Shown: positions 24,599 to 37,473 of the stretch, one piece after another
How positions within the stretch are numbered: position 1 is the first letter of the stretch
Layout of the letters: each line of letters begins with the position of its first letter
Source: Spinacia oleracea
Taxonomy: Eukaryota > Streptophyta > Magnoliopsida > Caryophyllales > Amaranthaceae
DNA: 64,000 bases
Direction of reading: 5' to 3'
Assembly: GCF_020520425.1 (NCBI RefSeq)
Contig: NC_079492.1
Coordinates: forward strand, 107,977,157-108,041,156
Notes under the pieces: model-generated
What the model was told of the DNA's origin: nothing
Seen by the model: the letters and a program-made list of their open reading frames with translations, nothing else
The model's database searches: none
Made by a program: the position numbers and the translations under genes

Positions 24599-24684
24599 GT
24601 GGTATCACGAGCCTCTAATTAATTCCATAATCAATTATAGTTAACATGGATTAAATTTTATAAATTAGCAATGAATTAAAGGGG
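24599..24684 (+). mobile_element. Copia A primer-binding site and start of interior, cut by element E
   Basis: TGGTATCACGAGCC at 24600-24613 is the primer-binding site, similar to the initiator-Met tRNA complement with one extra base. The interior then stops at the AGGGG target duplication (24680-24684) and resumes at 62319. Confidence 0.85.
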
Positions 24685-26150
24685 TGTAGACACCTACTTT
24701 CGTCCCCATTCGCGAAAGGGAAGGTTCGATGATGAGAACATAAATCTCCACTTGGCAACGCATCTCCTATAAAAATAACGGATCTCAATCACCCTTTCAT
24801 TTCAGCCAAAGATGCTATTTATAGAAACCTGCTAAGAATAGTAACTACCGTAAAAGGTAGTTGTTAAAAGTGGCAAAGTCATAAAAGATAGAAACCTGTC
24901 AGAATTAGGTGTTGCACTCCAACATAAGTCCTAAAAGAGATAGAATTTGCATTCCTGGTATAATTCGAAAATAAGAGTCACATATTAATTAAATTCCTAA
25001 CGAACCTAGAGTTCGTAACGGGCCCAGACGCATTCCTTCATAAGTTAATACGCACTAAAAGACTCGGATAAATCTCAAAAGATCCGTGTTCTAAGAGTCC
25101 AAATCTGACAAAGAACTCGGCCCAGATCCCATTTTCAACGCCTGGATCTGGGCGCCGAAATCTTCGGCGCCCAGCCCTGGGCGCTGAAAATTCCTAGGGT
25201 CGTTTTATCTCCGGATTCTTTTTGGATTCGTATCTTAAAAATCTATCTTTCCACACACTCCTTTCCTATAAATATAGACAAAACCGACGTGAAAACGACA
25301 CACAATTCCATAATATGAGTATTGACTCTAGCCTTAAGCCTAAGCCTCATGCTGCGAAATTGATCCAGCGTTCTGTCGCAATCGACCCAAAAGTCGAACA
25401 GAACGCATCCTGCCCCTTGTAGCTTGATGAATTAAGCCTAAATACTGGAACATTGCTTGGAAACCCGAGATTCGTTAAATGAAAGGAGAAATAGCAAAGC
25501 CAAGTGGTTAGTTTTCTGAGAACCACAACGCACCTCTCAAGGGTGCGTTGTAATGTGTCCCTCATATGATTTAATCGCTCTCATCACCCTTTTATAAAAT
25601 TGTCAAACTATTAATTTGATTGATCTATCACGCCTAATAAGATAATACCTTGGACAATTGAATTATCATGCTAGGTACCATAAATCAATCTAAATAAGAT
25701 AATCACGATCGATTTAGTATTATGTGTTGCATATTGCTAAAATCAATTCAGAATAGTTTAATAGTTTAACGCATGTCCCTTCAATTATTTATGCTGAGCT
25801 AGTAAGGATAACCTGCCTCTGGAGTATTATCGATGAGCACTCCTCTCGGTAGCTACAGTCCCCCGAACTCTCAATCTCTGCCCTGCGGGTGTACGTTGAG
25901 CGATCCCCACACCAGGGATCACAAGGGAACCTATGGCCGTCGTGGTCGAACATAATGGCACTCCCTTTATGTCACGATAACCGGGCTTTGTCAGTTTTTC
26001 TCATTGTCGTTAAAACTGAATGGCGACTCCTATATTACTAGTCGATTGGGTGTAAACTCACAGGAAATCCAATTACACTTGATCTGACGACGTCACGCCC
26101 ACGAGGGACGAGGTCACGCATTAGCCTCGTCCTTTTTCGACCCCCTCACA
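24685..26150 (+). mobile_element. 5' LTR of Ty3/gypsy element E (1466 bp)
   Basis: TGTAGACACCTACTTTCG to GACCCCCTCACA. It matches the split 3' LTR (35924-36082 plus 61011-62318) base for base over most of its length. AGGGG precedes it, and AGGGG follows the 3' LTR at 62319-62323. It carries the GCGCCCAG...CTGGGCGC palindromic motif at about 25145-25185. Small differences between the copies imply moderate age. Confidence 0.92.
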
Positions 26151-27309
26151 GTGGCCTCTTGGGGCGAAATTCGCTCGTGAATGCACTTCCCCGACCGGGG
26201 CATGTGTTGGATCGACGATAGTGGAGGTACCAAACCGGCGCAAATATTACCCATAGAAGCCTATCATAAACTACGTGACATATTATTTTGCTTCATGTTG
26301 TAATGTTAGTTGTGTGTAGCAAATTATTTGATTGTGTGTGACAAATAATACTAGAAAACCAACGACCCTAAAAATTGCCCAAACATTCATAAACACCAAT
26401 TGGCCAAAGAGTTGTACCAAAATACGTGTTCCGCAGCCCCGGGCGATCGCCACAAAAATAAGCGACGCCCAGGACAGCCTGTAACGGATCCCACAACGCC
26501 GCACAGCGCGTAAAGGGCGTTGTTAGGCAAGCACGCAAAATCAAGTCGTATATACGAAAAAAGGATACGCGAACAGAATAAGAGTACCAGTCAGGGACGC
26601 ATTTTCAGCGCCCCTGGCTGGGCGCCAATCATTTTCAACGCCCCTGTTGGGCGCTGAAGTTGCTACCTGGCCTCTTGGTCGAGCACAGCAGCCTCGGTAC
26701 CCGCGCATAAAATATACGTAGCAATAACAAAAATTCGTAACAAATTTGCTACGAGGACGTATGAAAAAAGGCACTCAATTCTAAGAACGACTTATAAAAT
26801 AAATAACTCCTTGTGTCATTGTTAGGCTTCCTATAACGACTATGTTCGACACTAAAACCGAGCATGCTGATTAAAATAACCTTGAATGTCACACGGGCAA
26901 AGATTTTCGAAAATATAAAAGAGTTCAAAGTGCACACACAATAGTCCAAATATACTAGTCCGACTTAAGGGTAGTCATAAAGTGTCTAAAAGGCCAACTC
27001 ATGAAATAAACTAATGTGTCTCCTACTCCATAATGTTGATACAAGGCCCCTGAATACCTACCCATGATAGCCATCAAGGATCGCAATGGAAGTGGCATAT
27101 CCTGAACATCTACTCCTAGAGGTCGCACAAACCCAAGAGATGCATGCTCTGGGACACGACCCTCTACGTTCTAAAAGGCCACTCGCCTCAAAGAACTGCA
27201 CAATGCCAAAAGCCTCCCCCAACGCACATGCTTTCGGGCTATTGTTTGGGTTAGAAAAGAAAAGAACAAGGAACAAAACAGAAATCATGGCATTGGCCCT
27301 TCAAGATGA
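26151..27309 (+). other. Leader of element E; gag not found
   Basis: Starts with GTGGCCTCTTGGGGCG, where a tRNA primer site should be. I recognise no gag or nucleocapsid zinc knuckle in any plus frame, and only about 1.2 kb separates the LTR from pol. Tat-like elements normally need far more, so most or all of gag has been lost. Two GCGCCC...GGGCGC motifs occur at about 26600-26660. Confidence 0.6.
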
Positions 27310-30300
27310 ATGATTTGATCCCACTAAACTGATCGCTCCATCACCCCTAAAGGTCGACCAAACCCAACAAGGGTGGCGCAAGATCTTCAAATGGACTAAT
27401 GCTCGTGGAATGAAGTTCAAGATATCTGCGGGAGAGGGCCCAATGTGTGAAGAATTCGAGTCTGAATCCGAGTCCGAATCCGAGTCTGAACCTAATAAAA
27501 TTGTAATCCCTCCCAAAACTAGTTTAGACCCAGAAATATCCACTCCGGGAGATCTTTTTGATGTAATGCTTCACGACTTTAATAAGATAAACAAAACTTT
27601 TGAGTATATGCCGCTTAAAAATCCGAGTAGTAATGCAGAATGCCTCGCTACTAATGAGCACGAAAAAGAGCCAGAAGATTAATATACCGAATTAATAAAA
27701 GCTGTAAATGAACAAGAACTCAAAACCCCTATAATTCAGGATACAGAATCGGTAAATATTGGAACAGAAGAAAATCCTAAATTCATTAAAATTGGCCTCA
27801 CCTTAACTCCCACTGAAAAAACCGATCTAATCTCCACTTTACGGGAATTCGACGGTGTCTTTGCTTGGTCCTACAAAGACATGCCCGGAATAGATTGAGA
27901 AATCGCTGAGCATAGGATTCCGCTGGATCCCAAAATGACGCCAGTAAAACAAAAGCTACGACGGCTTAAGCCGGAGACAGCCTTGAAAATAAAAGAAGAA
28001 GTCACTAAACAATTAGACGCGGGCTTCATAAAGGTCTCCAACTACCCAGAATGGGTGGCCAATATTGTCCCCGTAGCTAAAAAAGATGGACGAGTGCGAA
28101 TGTGTGTAGATTTTGGAGATCTCAACAAAGCCAGTCCCAAAGATGACTTCCCTCTACCTCACATTGACATATTGGTAGACAACACAACGGAACATGCGCT
28201 TCTCTCCTTTATGTATGGGTACGCAGGATATAACCAAATACTTATGGCAGAAGAAGACATGGAAAAAACAACCTTCATTACCCCTTGGGGTACATATTGC
28301 TACACTGTAATGCCTTTTGGTTTGAAAAACGCGGGGGCCACCTATCAAAGAACAACCACCACGTTACTTCATGACATGATACACAAAGAAATCGAGGTCT
28401 ATGTAGACGACATGATCGTCAAATCTAAAGACCGGCACGGTCACCTCCCGACACTTAGGAAATTCTTCACCCGAATCCTAAAATATAACATGAGACTAAA
28501 TCCACAAAAATGTGTGTTCGGAGTAACCTCCGGAAAATTACTAGGATATGTGGTTAGTACACGGGGGATCGAGATTGACCCATCCAAGATTAAAGCCATT
28601 ACCGAAATGCCCCCACCAAAAACTAAAAAACAGATAAGGGGCTTCCTAGGAAAGCTGCAATACATTAGTAGGTTCATTTCCAAGCTTACTATGACTTGCG
28701 AGCAAATATTTAAAAAATTAAGAAAAGAAGAAAAAGCCGAATGGGAAGAACGATGCCAAACTGCCTTCGATAAAATCAAAGAATACCTAAGCAAACCGCC
28801 CGTCCTTTCCCCTCCTTTGCCCGGAATTCCTTTACGTCTATACCTAACCGTCACGGATACTGCAGCGGGAGCTATGCTCTCACAGTGTGTATATGGATCC
28901 GAGCGAGCCATCTACTACTTGAGCAAGAAGTCATACAGTACGAGACGAGATATACAGAACTTGAGAAATCTTGCCTCGCCCTCGTTTGGGCGTCCAAAAA
29001 ACTCAGGCATTACCTATTAGCCCACACCGTTCATATAGTGTCACAGCTAGACCCCTTAAAATACATGTTCAAAAAGCCCGCGCTAAACGGTCGCTTATCC
29101 AGATGGCTAGTCATGCTCTCAGAATTCGATCTAAAATTCATGCCAGAAAAAACAATCAAAGGAAGAGAGATAGCCGAATTTCTGGCCGAACATGCTACAA
29201 ATAAGGAAACCACGGAAGCTTACCTCCTCCCTGACGAGGAACTTCTGATGATACGAGACGACTATTGGACACTATACTTCTACGGTGCATCCAATCAAAA
29301 GGGATGCGGTGTCGGAGTTCTCCTAGTCAGTCCCGAAGGGGCCCATATACCAATTTCCGTCAAACTTGACTTCGAGGCCACAAACAACGCCGCCGAGTAC
29401 GAAGCCTACATAGTCGGGCTAGAGGCCGCGGTTAGCCTCGGAGTCAAACATTTACAAGTCTTCGGGGATTCTTCCCTAATAATCAACCACATATCCAAAA
29501 GATGGAAAGTCCGAAGCACTAGTCTTTCAAAATATCAGGCTCACTTAGACCAAATAGTTGAGCAATTCGAAAAAATCGAGTATACATACTTACCAAGAGA
29601 CGACAACCAATTCGCGGATGCACTAGCAAAGTTAGCTTCGATGCTCAACATCCCAAGTGAGTGGGACGGAATGACCCTTCGGGTCGAACGAAGAAAAGAG
29701 CCAACTTATTGCTGTGCCATAGACTCCGAACCTGAAAATACCGAAGAAGAACCATGGTATACGGACATCCTTCGTTATAAAACAAGTGGGGAATTCCCCC
29801 CAAACACCTCCCCGCGAGCACAAAAGGCCCTATGCCTCCTCGCGTCACAATATAGCATAATCTTGGGAGAATTGTACAAATACACGCCGAATAAAATCAA
29901 GTTACTTTGTGTTCACCAAAACCAAACCCAAAGACTAATGGAAGAATACCATAACGGCGTGTGTGGACCTCATATGAACGACAAAATGCTATCCCGAAAA
30001 ATATCCCGCTCAGGATATTATTGGACCACCATGGAAAACGATTGCCATCACTTTGTGAAAACCTGCCCAAAATGCCAAATTTTCAGTAACCTTAACCACT
30101 TACCTCCCTCAGAACTATACACATTCACTTCCCCATGGCCCTTTTCTACCTGGGGTATAGACATAATTGGCAAAGTAACACTCACAGGTGTAGGGGGACA
30201 CGAGTACGTTTTAGTCGCCATTGATTACTTCACTAAATGGGTAGAGGCAGTCTCCTACGCGAAATTAACGGCCAATCATGTAGCTCTCTTTCTCGAAAAG

Positions 30301-30999
30301 AACATATTCTGTCGATACGGGGTTCCACATGAAATCATAAGCAACCAAGGTTCCCACTTTAATGCCGAAGTCCAAAACCTACTTGAAAAATATCATGTCA
30401 AACATCATAAATCCTCTCCCTACAGGCCGCAAATGAACGACGCGGTAGAGGCGGCCAATAAAAACATTAAAGTCATAATTGAAAAAATGGCCGAAAATTA
30501 TAGAGACTGGCCCAACAAATTACACTTTGCATTATGGGGTTATCGAACCTCAATCCGAACCTCTATTGGAGTAACACCTTACTCCTTGGTAAACGGAATG
30601 GAAGCAGTCCAACCAATCGAGATGGAAATCCCCTCTCTCCGGATCGTCCTAGAAAGCAAGCTACCCGAGGCTGATTGGGTTCAAGCTAGGTACGACGAAC
30701 TCGTTCTTTTAGACGAACGGAGATTGAGAGCTTTACATCACATGCAAGTGTATCAAAAGCGTATCGCAAGGCAATTCAATAAAAGAGTCAAACCTCGAAA
30801 TATCAAAGAAGGTGATTTCGTGTTAAAAGAGGTCCGTGCACCTACCACGGACCCCTGAAGAAAATTCCGGCCTAATTGGACCCGACCATACTTTGTAAAA
30901 ACCATCCTACCAGGCGGTGCGGTCCAACTGGCTGACATAGATGGAGCGGAATTCGCTAACCTCACGAATTTAGACCAATTGAAAAAGTATTATATTTAA
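27310..30999 (+). pseudogene. Ty3/gypsy pol of element E (RT, two RNase H domains, integrase), disrupted
   Basis: From 27410 one frame holds a Ser-Glu repeat and pre-RT sequence. It is broken by TAA at 27680 and TGA at 27896, then runs as a 361-codon RT frame (27935-29020) with YVDD at codons 156-159. A frameshift at about 28885-29020 moves to a second frame (to 30858). That frame has the gypsy RNase H tail, a second archaeal-type RNase H (29250-29640) and integrase (H-H-C-C near 29945-30075, GIDIIG, IISNQG). Two RNase H domains are typical of the Tat lineage. Catalytic losses are YFYGAS instead of the usual Asp (29281) and Asn for the second integrase Asp (30343-30345). A TGA at 30856 splits off the last 45 or so codons. 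It cannot make a working polyprotein. Confidence 0.88.
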
Positions 31000-31911
31000 T
31001 AAAGTTCAGTCCGGAGTTAAGGCATTTAATAATACACATTAAACTCATAAGCAAGCATTCTGCACACTACTCTAACAAAACGACATAAGACTCACTAAAA
31101 TAAATAAATAAACAAAAAAGCTCGCAAGAACTTAGTTTCAACGCCCAGGGCTGGGCGCTATTATTTTTCACGCCCAGACCTGGGATCCAATCTTTTCCAA
31201 CGCCCTTGCCTGGGCGTCATTCTCTTCTGCCACCAGTCCTCCCGCTTCTGCAAGTGTTCGTACTTCTTTCTCGAATTATCAAAAGAATCACGAACACTTA
31301 GGGGGGTAGCAGACGTGTAATAAACACCCTTTTCATAAAAAATATATAATTAGAACTACGCACGACCTGATTCTGACGAAGATACGTAGGCAATCCTTAT
31401 CAAGGATTCGGTCCGATAAAAAAAAAAAAAGTCATGGAACACATCGAGAAGAAAAGACACTTCAAGGGCACTATACCCCGACCCATGCACGAGTAAGGCT
31501 AAAATTCCAAATAGAACAAAAAAGGTAGCCACAAGAATTTATGAAGGTGCAAGACCAACAAAGGAGTATGGAACGAGTTGACAAGGACGAAAACCCCAAA
31601 TGTAGACATGAGAAAATATACATATGTAATACCCCCCAAGTAGTCGGTTAGTCTAGTACATGTGCACTCTTGTAAGAACCCACTCTTTTTTAATACAATA
31701 TGGAATCCTTTCTTTTTTCAAAAAATTGTCGTTGGTTTGAAAGTTTAGTACCGTCATAATGCTACGTGTTGAGACCTCATTTGATAAAGGCAACCTAGCA
31801 AGCCCAATGAAGGCTCAAACATTCTTGCACCAAAGATTCGCAAAAAAAATAATACTAATAAATCATATATACATGCGAAATACGAGAATGAATACAAAGG
31901 TGGAGGCAAGC
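31000..31911. other. Spacer between pol and the antisense gene of element E
   Basis: Non-coding. It holds three GCCCAG...CTGGGCG palindromic motifs at 31138-31220. It would contain the 3' end of the antisense transcript. Confidence 0.55.
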
Positions 31912-34210
31912 CTAAGACTCGTCCTCGGCTTCACCCCTCCAAGCCTCACCAGTCCATCCCGTCCACCCCCCATGGTGCGAAGATCCCCAGGCTGAACCTG
32001 CCCAATGCTGCGGCTGCAACTCGGGGCTAGGCTCACGAGCCACTGACATGGAATGTCGCCCACGCTCCGGCCCAGGTCGTTCCCTAGAAGTACTAGTCCC
32101 CACGTCAGAACGGCGATGCCGTAGGGGCGAGTACCGTTCCCGTTCCCTCTCCTCGGGGTCGTGTCCCCCGAACCCCGACGACCCCGCGTCATCGGCCCCG
32201 GCTCGCCCTGTCTCCGTCTGTAGAAACAAAAAGAAAAGTAAGTGACAGAAATGAGACAACCAAAGAAAATGTACATCTCAAAAAGCAGGCACATTACCTG
32301 AGTAGAGTGGGGGCTCCTGCAAGAAAGTACGGATCGGGCCCGAACCAACGCGGACTTCAACCGGTTGATCACCCCCACCATCGCATTGGACGTACGGGCC
32401 GGGACCTGAAATGGGAATGTCAGTAACAAGAGAAAACAAAAAGGGAATAAGAAAGATGTATAAAAGGTGCATACCGCCTGTACTCCCTCAGGGAGCGGAG
32501 CATGGAAAACCCGGCCCTCCGGGATAATCTCCACAAACTCGGATCCACCCTCCCCAATATATGAGATCCGAGCATCGGGAGGCACCCACCCCCCTAACGT
32601 AGGATCAGGATGCTCCTGCACGAAACACGATAACATAAATATATGGGTACAAGCACGGGAATGCAGCAAGAAATAAAAATAAAAAGAGCGACTTACAACG
32701 ACAGGCTCTGGGAGACGAAGAGAATCCAGGATGAACTGATGATAGCTAGCTCCCGCTATCACCAACTCAGTCGCCGGGACGCCCTCCCTCGAATGAACCC
32801 TCCAGGCCTCGCCTATCGAACGGGTGGCCAACATGGTCGCAGGTGGAGGATGAGGCACTGAGAAGACTCCAACGGTCTGCATACATACCCGCTCCCCCAG
32901 ATACCAGACGGGGTCACGACGACCAATGAATAAAACCCGCATCTGGCTCAGGGCATAACTATCCCTGACCGAAGCGTAGGCACCCCTGAAAGAGATCCAT
33001 GGGGTCCAAACCACCTATTTGTGAATACAAACACAATCAGATCTCGCACACAAAAAAAAACAAATATATATAATAAGAAACGAGATAAGGAAAAGGTGCT
33101 TTACATTCTCGGGGTTCCCGTGCCGAATGAGATCCCACACGGTATCAGGCGGCGGACGTGCCGTCGGCTTCTTCTTCCATCCCCAACGACGACCAGCAAG
33201 GTACTCCAAAGGCCTGTGCCCCTTTCGAGGAGCCAGCCAAGGTAAGTGCTCAAAGGCGCAAAGCTATAAAAAAGAGACAGAATGGGCTATAAAACAAAAT
33301 GTACATAAAAAAGCCCAATAAGGCAAGAAAGCCAAAAAAGGAGCGAGGCACATACCTCAATCAAGCCCGGCACCCCCGCCAAGGCACTGACGAAATGATG
33401 TCTACGGGGATCCGAGTCTCGCACCGCCAAGCTCATCTGGCCTACGAGCGTCGCATAGCCCAAGTCGCCCCAGCGGTATGCGCCTAGCAAAGACACGTGC
33501 TCCACCAGGTCTATCCACCTCGGGTCAAAGGTGTCAGTAGGACCCGACAGAAAGGTGGAAGTGATGAAGTGGAGGTAAAACAACCAGGCCTGTATCAAAG
33601 GCGACTCCTCCACCCCATGCTCCAGGCCCCACATCAAATCAGCATAGGGTATCCCACGGGCATGGTACGAAGGCAATCTCTGACCCAGCCACGAGCCCAT
33701 GAGCCTGGTACCCTCAACAACAGTCGGTAGCGGGCCACCAGACCTCAGTCGAACAGGAATCCCCGTAAAGGTCAAGCCCGTCAAAGCGGTGTAGTCCTCG
33801 GGAGTAATCGTCATCCCGCCCCAAGGAAAATGGAAGGTATTGGTAGTGTCCCACCACCACCTCATAAATGACCGCAAGAAAGATAGGGAGATGTTGAGTC
33901 GCAGTATCTCCCAGAAAGTCTCAACCACCGGGAACAATGGACTCACCCTCACCAAAGCCTGGGCGTCCAAGCTCAGATAGCCAAAAACGGTCTCGCTCAT
34001 CGCCGCACCGTAACCGCGGACTGAAGTATCCCTACTCGCGTGAAGACGGGTAGTCACGTGGTGCTCCATGTCGTAATGTAAGTCCCGGCCGTCGTAATAC
34101 ACAGGACCCACCCATAGGGGTCCCGCACCGATAGACTGACGTGTCATACCGCGCTCCGCGTGGTCGCCAGAAGACGGCGACGACTCGCAAGACATGCTGG
34201 TCAATGACAC
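31912..34210 (-). CDS. Plant mobile domain (PMD) protein gene, six exons, antisense inside element E
   Basis: The exons in transcript order are 34210-33356, 33263-33105, 33014-32697, 32615-32475, 32405-32298 and 32217-31912. I checked each border by eye: all five introns are GT-AG, every exon is a whole number of codons, and the joined frame is 628 residues ending in TAG. The N-terminal two-thirds is a PMD: a TNTFHFPWGGMTITPEDYTA core at about residues 142-161, then a LCAFEHLPWLAPR block in exon 2 and a VVWTPW block opening exon 3. The last exon is Arg/Glu/Ser-rich. PMD proteins such as MAIN and MAIL1 act in transposon silencing and genome stability in Arabidopsis, and related domains occur in some retroelements. 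The role here is unknown. It lies antisense to a dead pol, between pol and the 3' LTR, and shows no lesion. Confidence 0.85.
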
Positions 34211-35923
34211 AACAATAAGGCATTATACCTTTAACAAGATGGCCCTCACCATCTCTAAAAGAGTGCATTCCGCTCATAAAATGGAGTAATACAATTTTGT
34301 TCCCTAAAAACATGGTACTAAGTTCAAATTGAGCGAATACCTCCCTAAACAAAATTAACTCCAACAAAATCAAAATTCTTCATAATTTGTCACTCATGAA
34401 TTATGAAGAACGCAAGCAACATACCAAGAACACCTACATTGCAAGAAAACACTTGAATCATAGGTGCACTTGGGGGCTAGTATAAATATATCCAAATTCA
34501 ACAAAAACCAATATAGTTGCGAAAATCGACATGCACAAACTAATGAACATGTCATATAGAATATTTTCAACTATCTAATTGAAAGAAAGGGGCACGAAAT
34601 CAAAAACCCCCAAATCAATTTCAAGTTCAAGAACACTCAACAAAAAATACTCAAATTTGACAAAAAGCTTAAAATTACTGAAAATTACCTACATTGGGAG
34701 GATTAGGAAGTGATTTGGAGTAGAATTCGTGAAGAAAAATGAAGGAAACGAGTGAAAAATGAGTAAGTTGAGAAGGAAGTTCGAACGAAAATGGCGAAAG
34801 AATGGGGGAAGAAGGAGACGGGTCGTGTCTTTTGAAGACCAGCCTCCCCTTGCATTTTCAACGCCCAACTCTGGGCGTTAGAAATTCTCGCGCCCAGTGC
34901 TGGGCGCTGGAAATGCTTCCCCAGACAGCGAATATTCGCTGACGGGGCATGCGCGAGTTTCCTTTTATGAGATTATCCGTTGTCTTAATATTCCTTTCCC
35001 GCGGAAAAACAACGGTATTGCAAAAATCTCGTTATTTATTAACGAGAGACATACACAGTGTGGACCCACTTATAGGACACAACCAATTGGGAAATATTGC
35101 GACCCACCAACAGGTTGTAATCATAAAAGCCTATTAAAGTATATATATATATATATATAATAAAAAGAAAATAAAAACTTCAAAATAAAAACAGGCTCGC
35201 CATCTTCAGCCGGCTGGGGCTACGTCGCAAACCGCGTAGGTCCTTATTTTCAAAAAACATCAAAACAGATTCGTCCACTTCTATCGGACGGGGCGTCCAC
35301 CCTCAGCGGACAGGCTCGCCCACCTTCAGCGAGCGGGGTCTGCGCCACTAACCGCGCAGGTCCTTAGTCGCTGCAGCGATAACTTTTCCTAGTTTCCTTT
35401 TTCCAAAAATCAAAGGATGGTTTCCCTTTTCCAAAAATCAAAGGATGGTTTCCCTTTTCCAAAAATCAAAGGATTGTTTCCCTTTTCCAAAAAATCAAAG
35501 GATTGGTTTTCCGCTTTTCCAAAAAAGAGCGATGTGCTGGATTTTCCTTCGTTTTACGTCCTATAAAAACAAGGGGGTTTCCTCGTTTAGATAACCCTAA
35601 AAATGAAAATCTTTAAAAACTTTTTACCTCATGATTAGGCTTGGCCAGGCCTAGTTACACTTTATAACTTTGATTTCGAAAACATCTTTAGATACTTCCA
35701 ATGACAAAGTGAGGGAGTTTCTATACTATCAGTTAAGAAATTCCAATGACACGTGAGGAATGTGTTAACACTTCAAGTGATGACCCTTAAGTCAAATGTT
35801 ATCACTCGGGGGCTCGTGAGACCCTCGCAAAACATGTCACATACACCATGGCTTGTATGACGCACTCCGTCTAATACTTTGACCATCGTCTCACCTCGAG
35901 ACTCAGTCAAAGTGGGGGCTAAC
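34211..35923. other. Region from the PMD gene start to the 3' LTR of element E
   Basis: This should hold the promoter and leader of the antisense gene. A TATATTTATA sequence (minus strand) at 34490-34481 is a weak candidate. It also contains two GCCCA...TGGGCG motifs (34858-34910), a repeated GTCGCAAACCGCGTAGGTCC / GCGCCACTAACCGCGCAGG pair (35222-35372), a 28-base tandem repeat and the polypurine tract AGTGGGGGCT at 35911-35920. No sense-strand gene is seen. Confidence 0.5.
35391..35530. repeat. 28-base tandem repeat
   Basis: Four near-identical units of TTTCCCTTTTCCAAAAATCA plus AAGGAT, then a degraded fifth. Confidence 0.9.
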
Positions 35924-36082
35924 TGTAGACGCCTACTTTCGTCCCCATTCCCGAAAGGGAAGGTTCGATGATGAGAACATAAATCTCCACTTGGCAACGC
36001 ATCTCCTATAAAAATAACGGATCTCAATCACCCTTTCATTTCAGCCAAAGCTGCTATTTATAGAAACCTGCTAAGAATAGTA
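35924..36082 (+). mobile_element. 3' LTR of element E, first part
   Basis: Begins TGTAGACGCCTACTTTCG after the polypurine tract and is cut at TAGTA (36078-36082) by copia B. The rest is at 61011-62318. Together the parts give about 1467 bases, against 1466 in the 5' LTR. Confidence 0.92.
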
Positions 36083-37473
36083 TGTTAGGTGATGATACAT
36101 ATGACAAAACATAAATCATGCGGAAAGACCGTAAAGCCAGGAAACATATTATTCACACATAATCATTTAGCATAATTCAGATGCATACACTTTGTTGCGT
36201 GCCCTCCCTAGGTGCTCCCGAACCGAACAAGAACAAGTCTTTAGGACTCCAAGTGTCGTCCCTCCGTAGATAGTCCATAGCACGTCCGGATCCGCCTTAA
36301 GCTTGACCAAGTAGAATCGCCCTTAAGGTAGTATAGATTTCGGCTAAATAGGGGCAAGAGAGTGGCTGATTTTTCTTGAAAATCTTACCTTTGAATACTT
36401 CAATTGTTTCTATAAATTATGACCCTAGGCACCTATTTATAGAGGTATGGAAAAGGAATTATAATCCTACTAGGATTTGGATTTATTAATTAGAATCCTA
36501 TTTGAACTCTAAATAATAAATTTAATCTATTAGGATTAGGATTTAATCAATACACGAATTCCGATAGGATTAGGATTCGTTACGAACATGAGCATCGTAT
36601 GGCCACGAGCATCGCACCACCCGCGCAGGCCTTGCGGCCCACACGAGCAGTCGTTGCTCGCAGCCCAACAGCACGCTCAGTGTGCGCGCGCCAAAGGCCT
36701 TGCTGGGCCTGGCCTTGCGCTGGGCCTGGCGAGGCAGTGGCAGCTCCATGTTGGGTGCTCGGCTTGCTGGGCGCGGGCCTGGCTTCGTGCTGGGCCTTCG
36801 TCTAGCAAGCCTCGTCCGATGCTAATTCGTATGATGCGCTTCCGATTAAATTCCCGGTTCCGGAATTCATTTCCGATACGAACAATATTTAATATTTCCG
36901 ATTCCGGAATTAATTTCCGTTTCGAACAAATATTTAATATTTCCGTTTCCGGAATTATTTTCCGATTCCGATAATATTTCCGATTCTGACAATATTTCCG
37001 TTTCCGGCAATATTTCCGATTCTGGTAATATTTCCATTTCCAATAATATTTTCCGATACGTACCATGTTTCCGTTTCCGGCAACATCTACGACTTGGATA
37101 ATATTTATATTTCCGATACGACCCATATTTCCGTTTCCGGCAATATCATCATTTCCGGAGTATTCATTTCTTGCTTGTGACGATCTCAGCTCCCACTGAA
37201 ACCAAGATCCGTCGATTCCGAATATCCATAGATGGAGTATTTAATGCCATTAAATACTTGATCCGTTTACGTTCTATTTGTGTGACCCTACGGGTTCAGT
37301 CAAGAGTAAGCTGTGGATTAATATCATTAATTCCACTTGAACTGAAGCGGCCTCTAGCTAGGCATTCAGCTCACTTGATCTCACTGAATTATTAACTTGT
37401 TAATAAATACTGAACCGCATTTATTAGACTTAATATTATATGCATACTTGGACCAAGGGCATTATTTCCTTCA
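36083..37473 (-). mobile_element. 3' LTR of copia B (reverse orientation)
   Basis: 1391 bases, the reverse complement of the family LTR: TGTTAGGTGATG at the left edge, ATTATTTCCTTCA at the right. It is followed on the right by the reversed polypurine tract GTCTCCCACTTGTCC. It differs from its partner at 59615-61005 by scattered substitutions, unlike the LTR pair of copia C. Confidence 0.92.
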
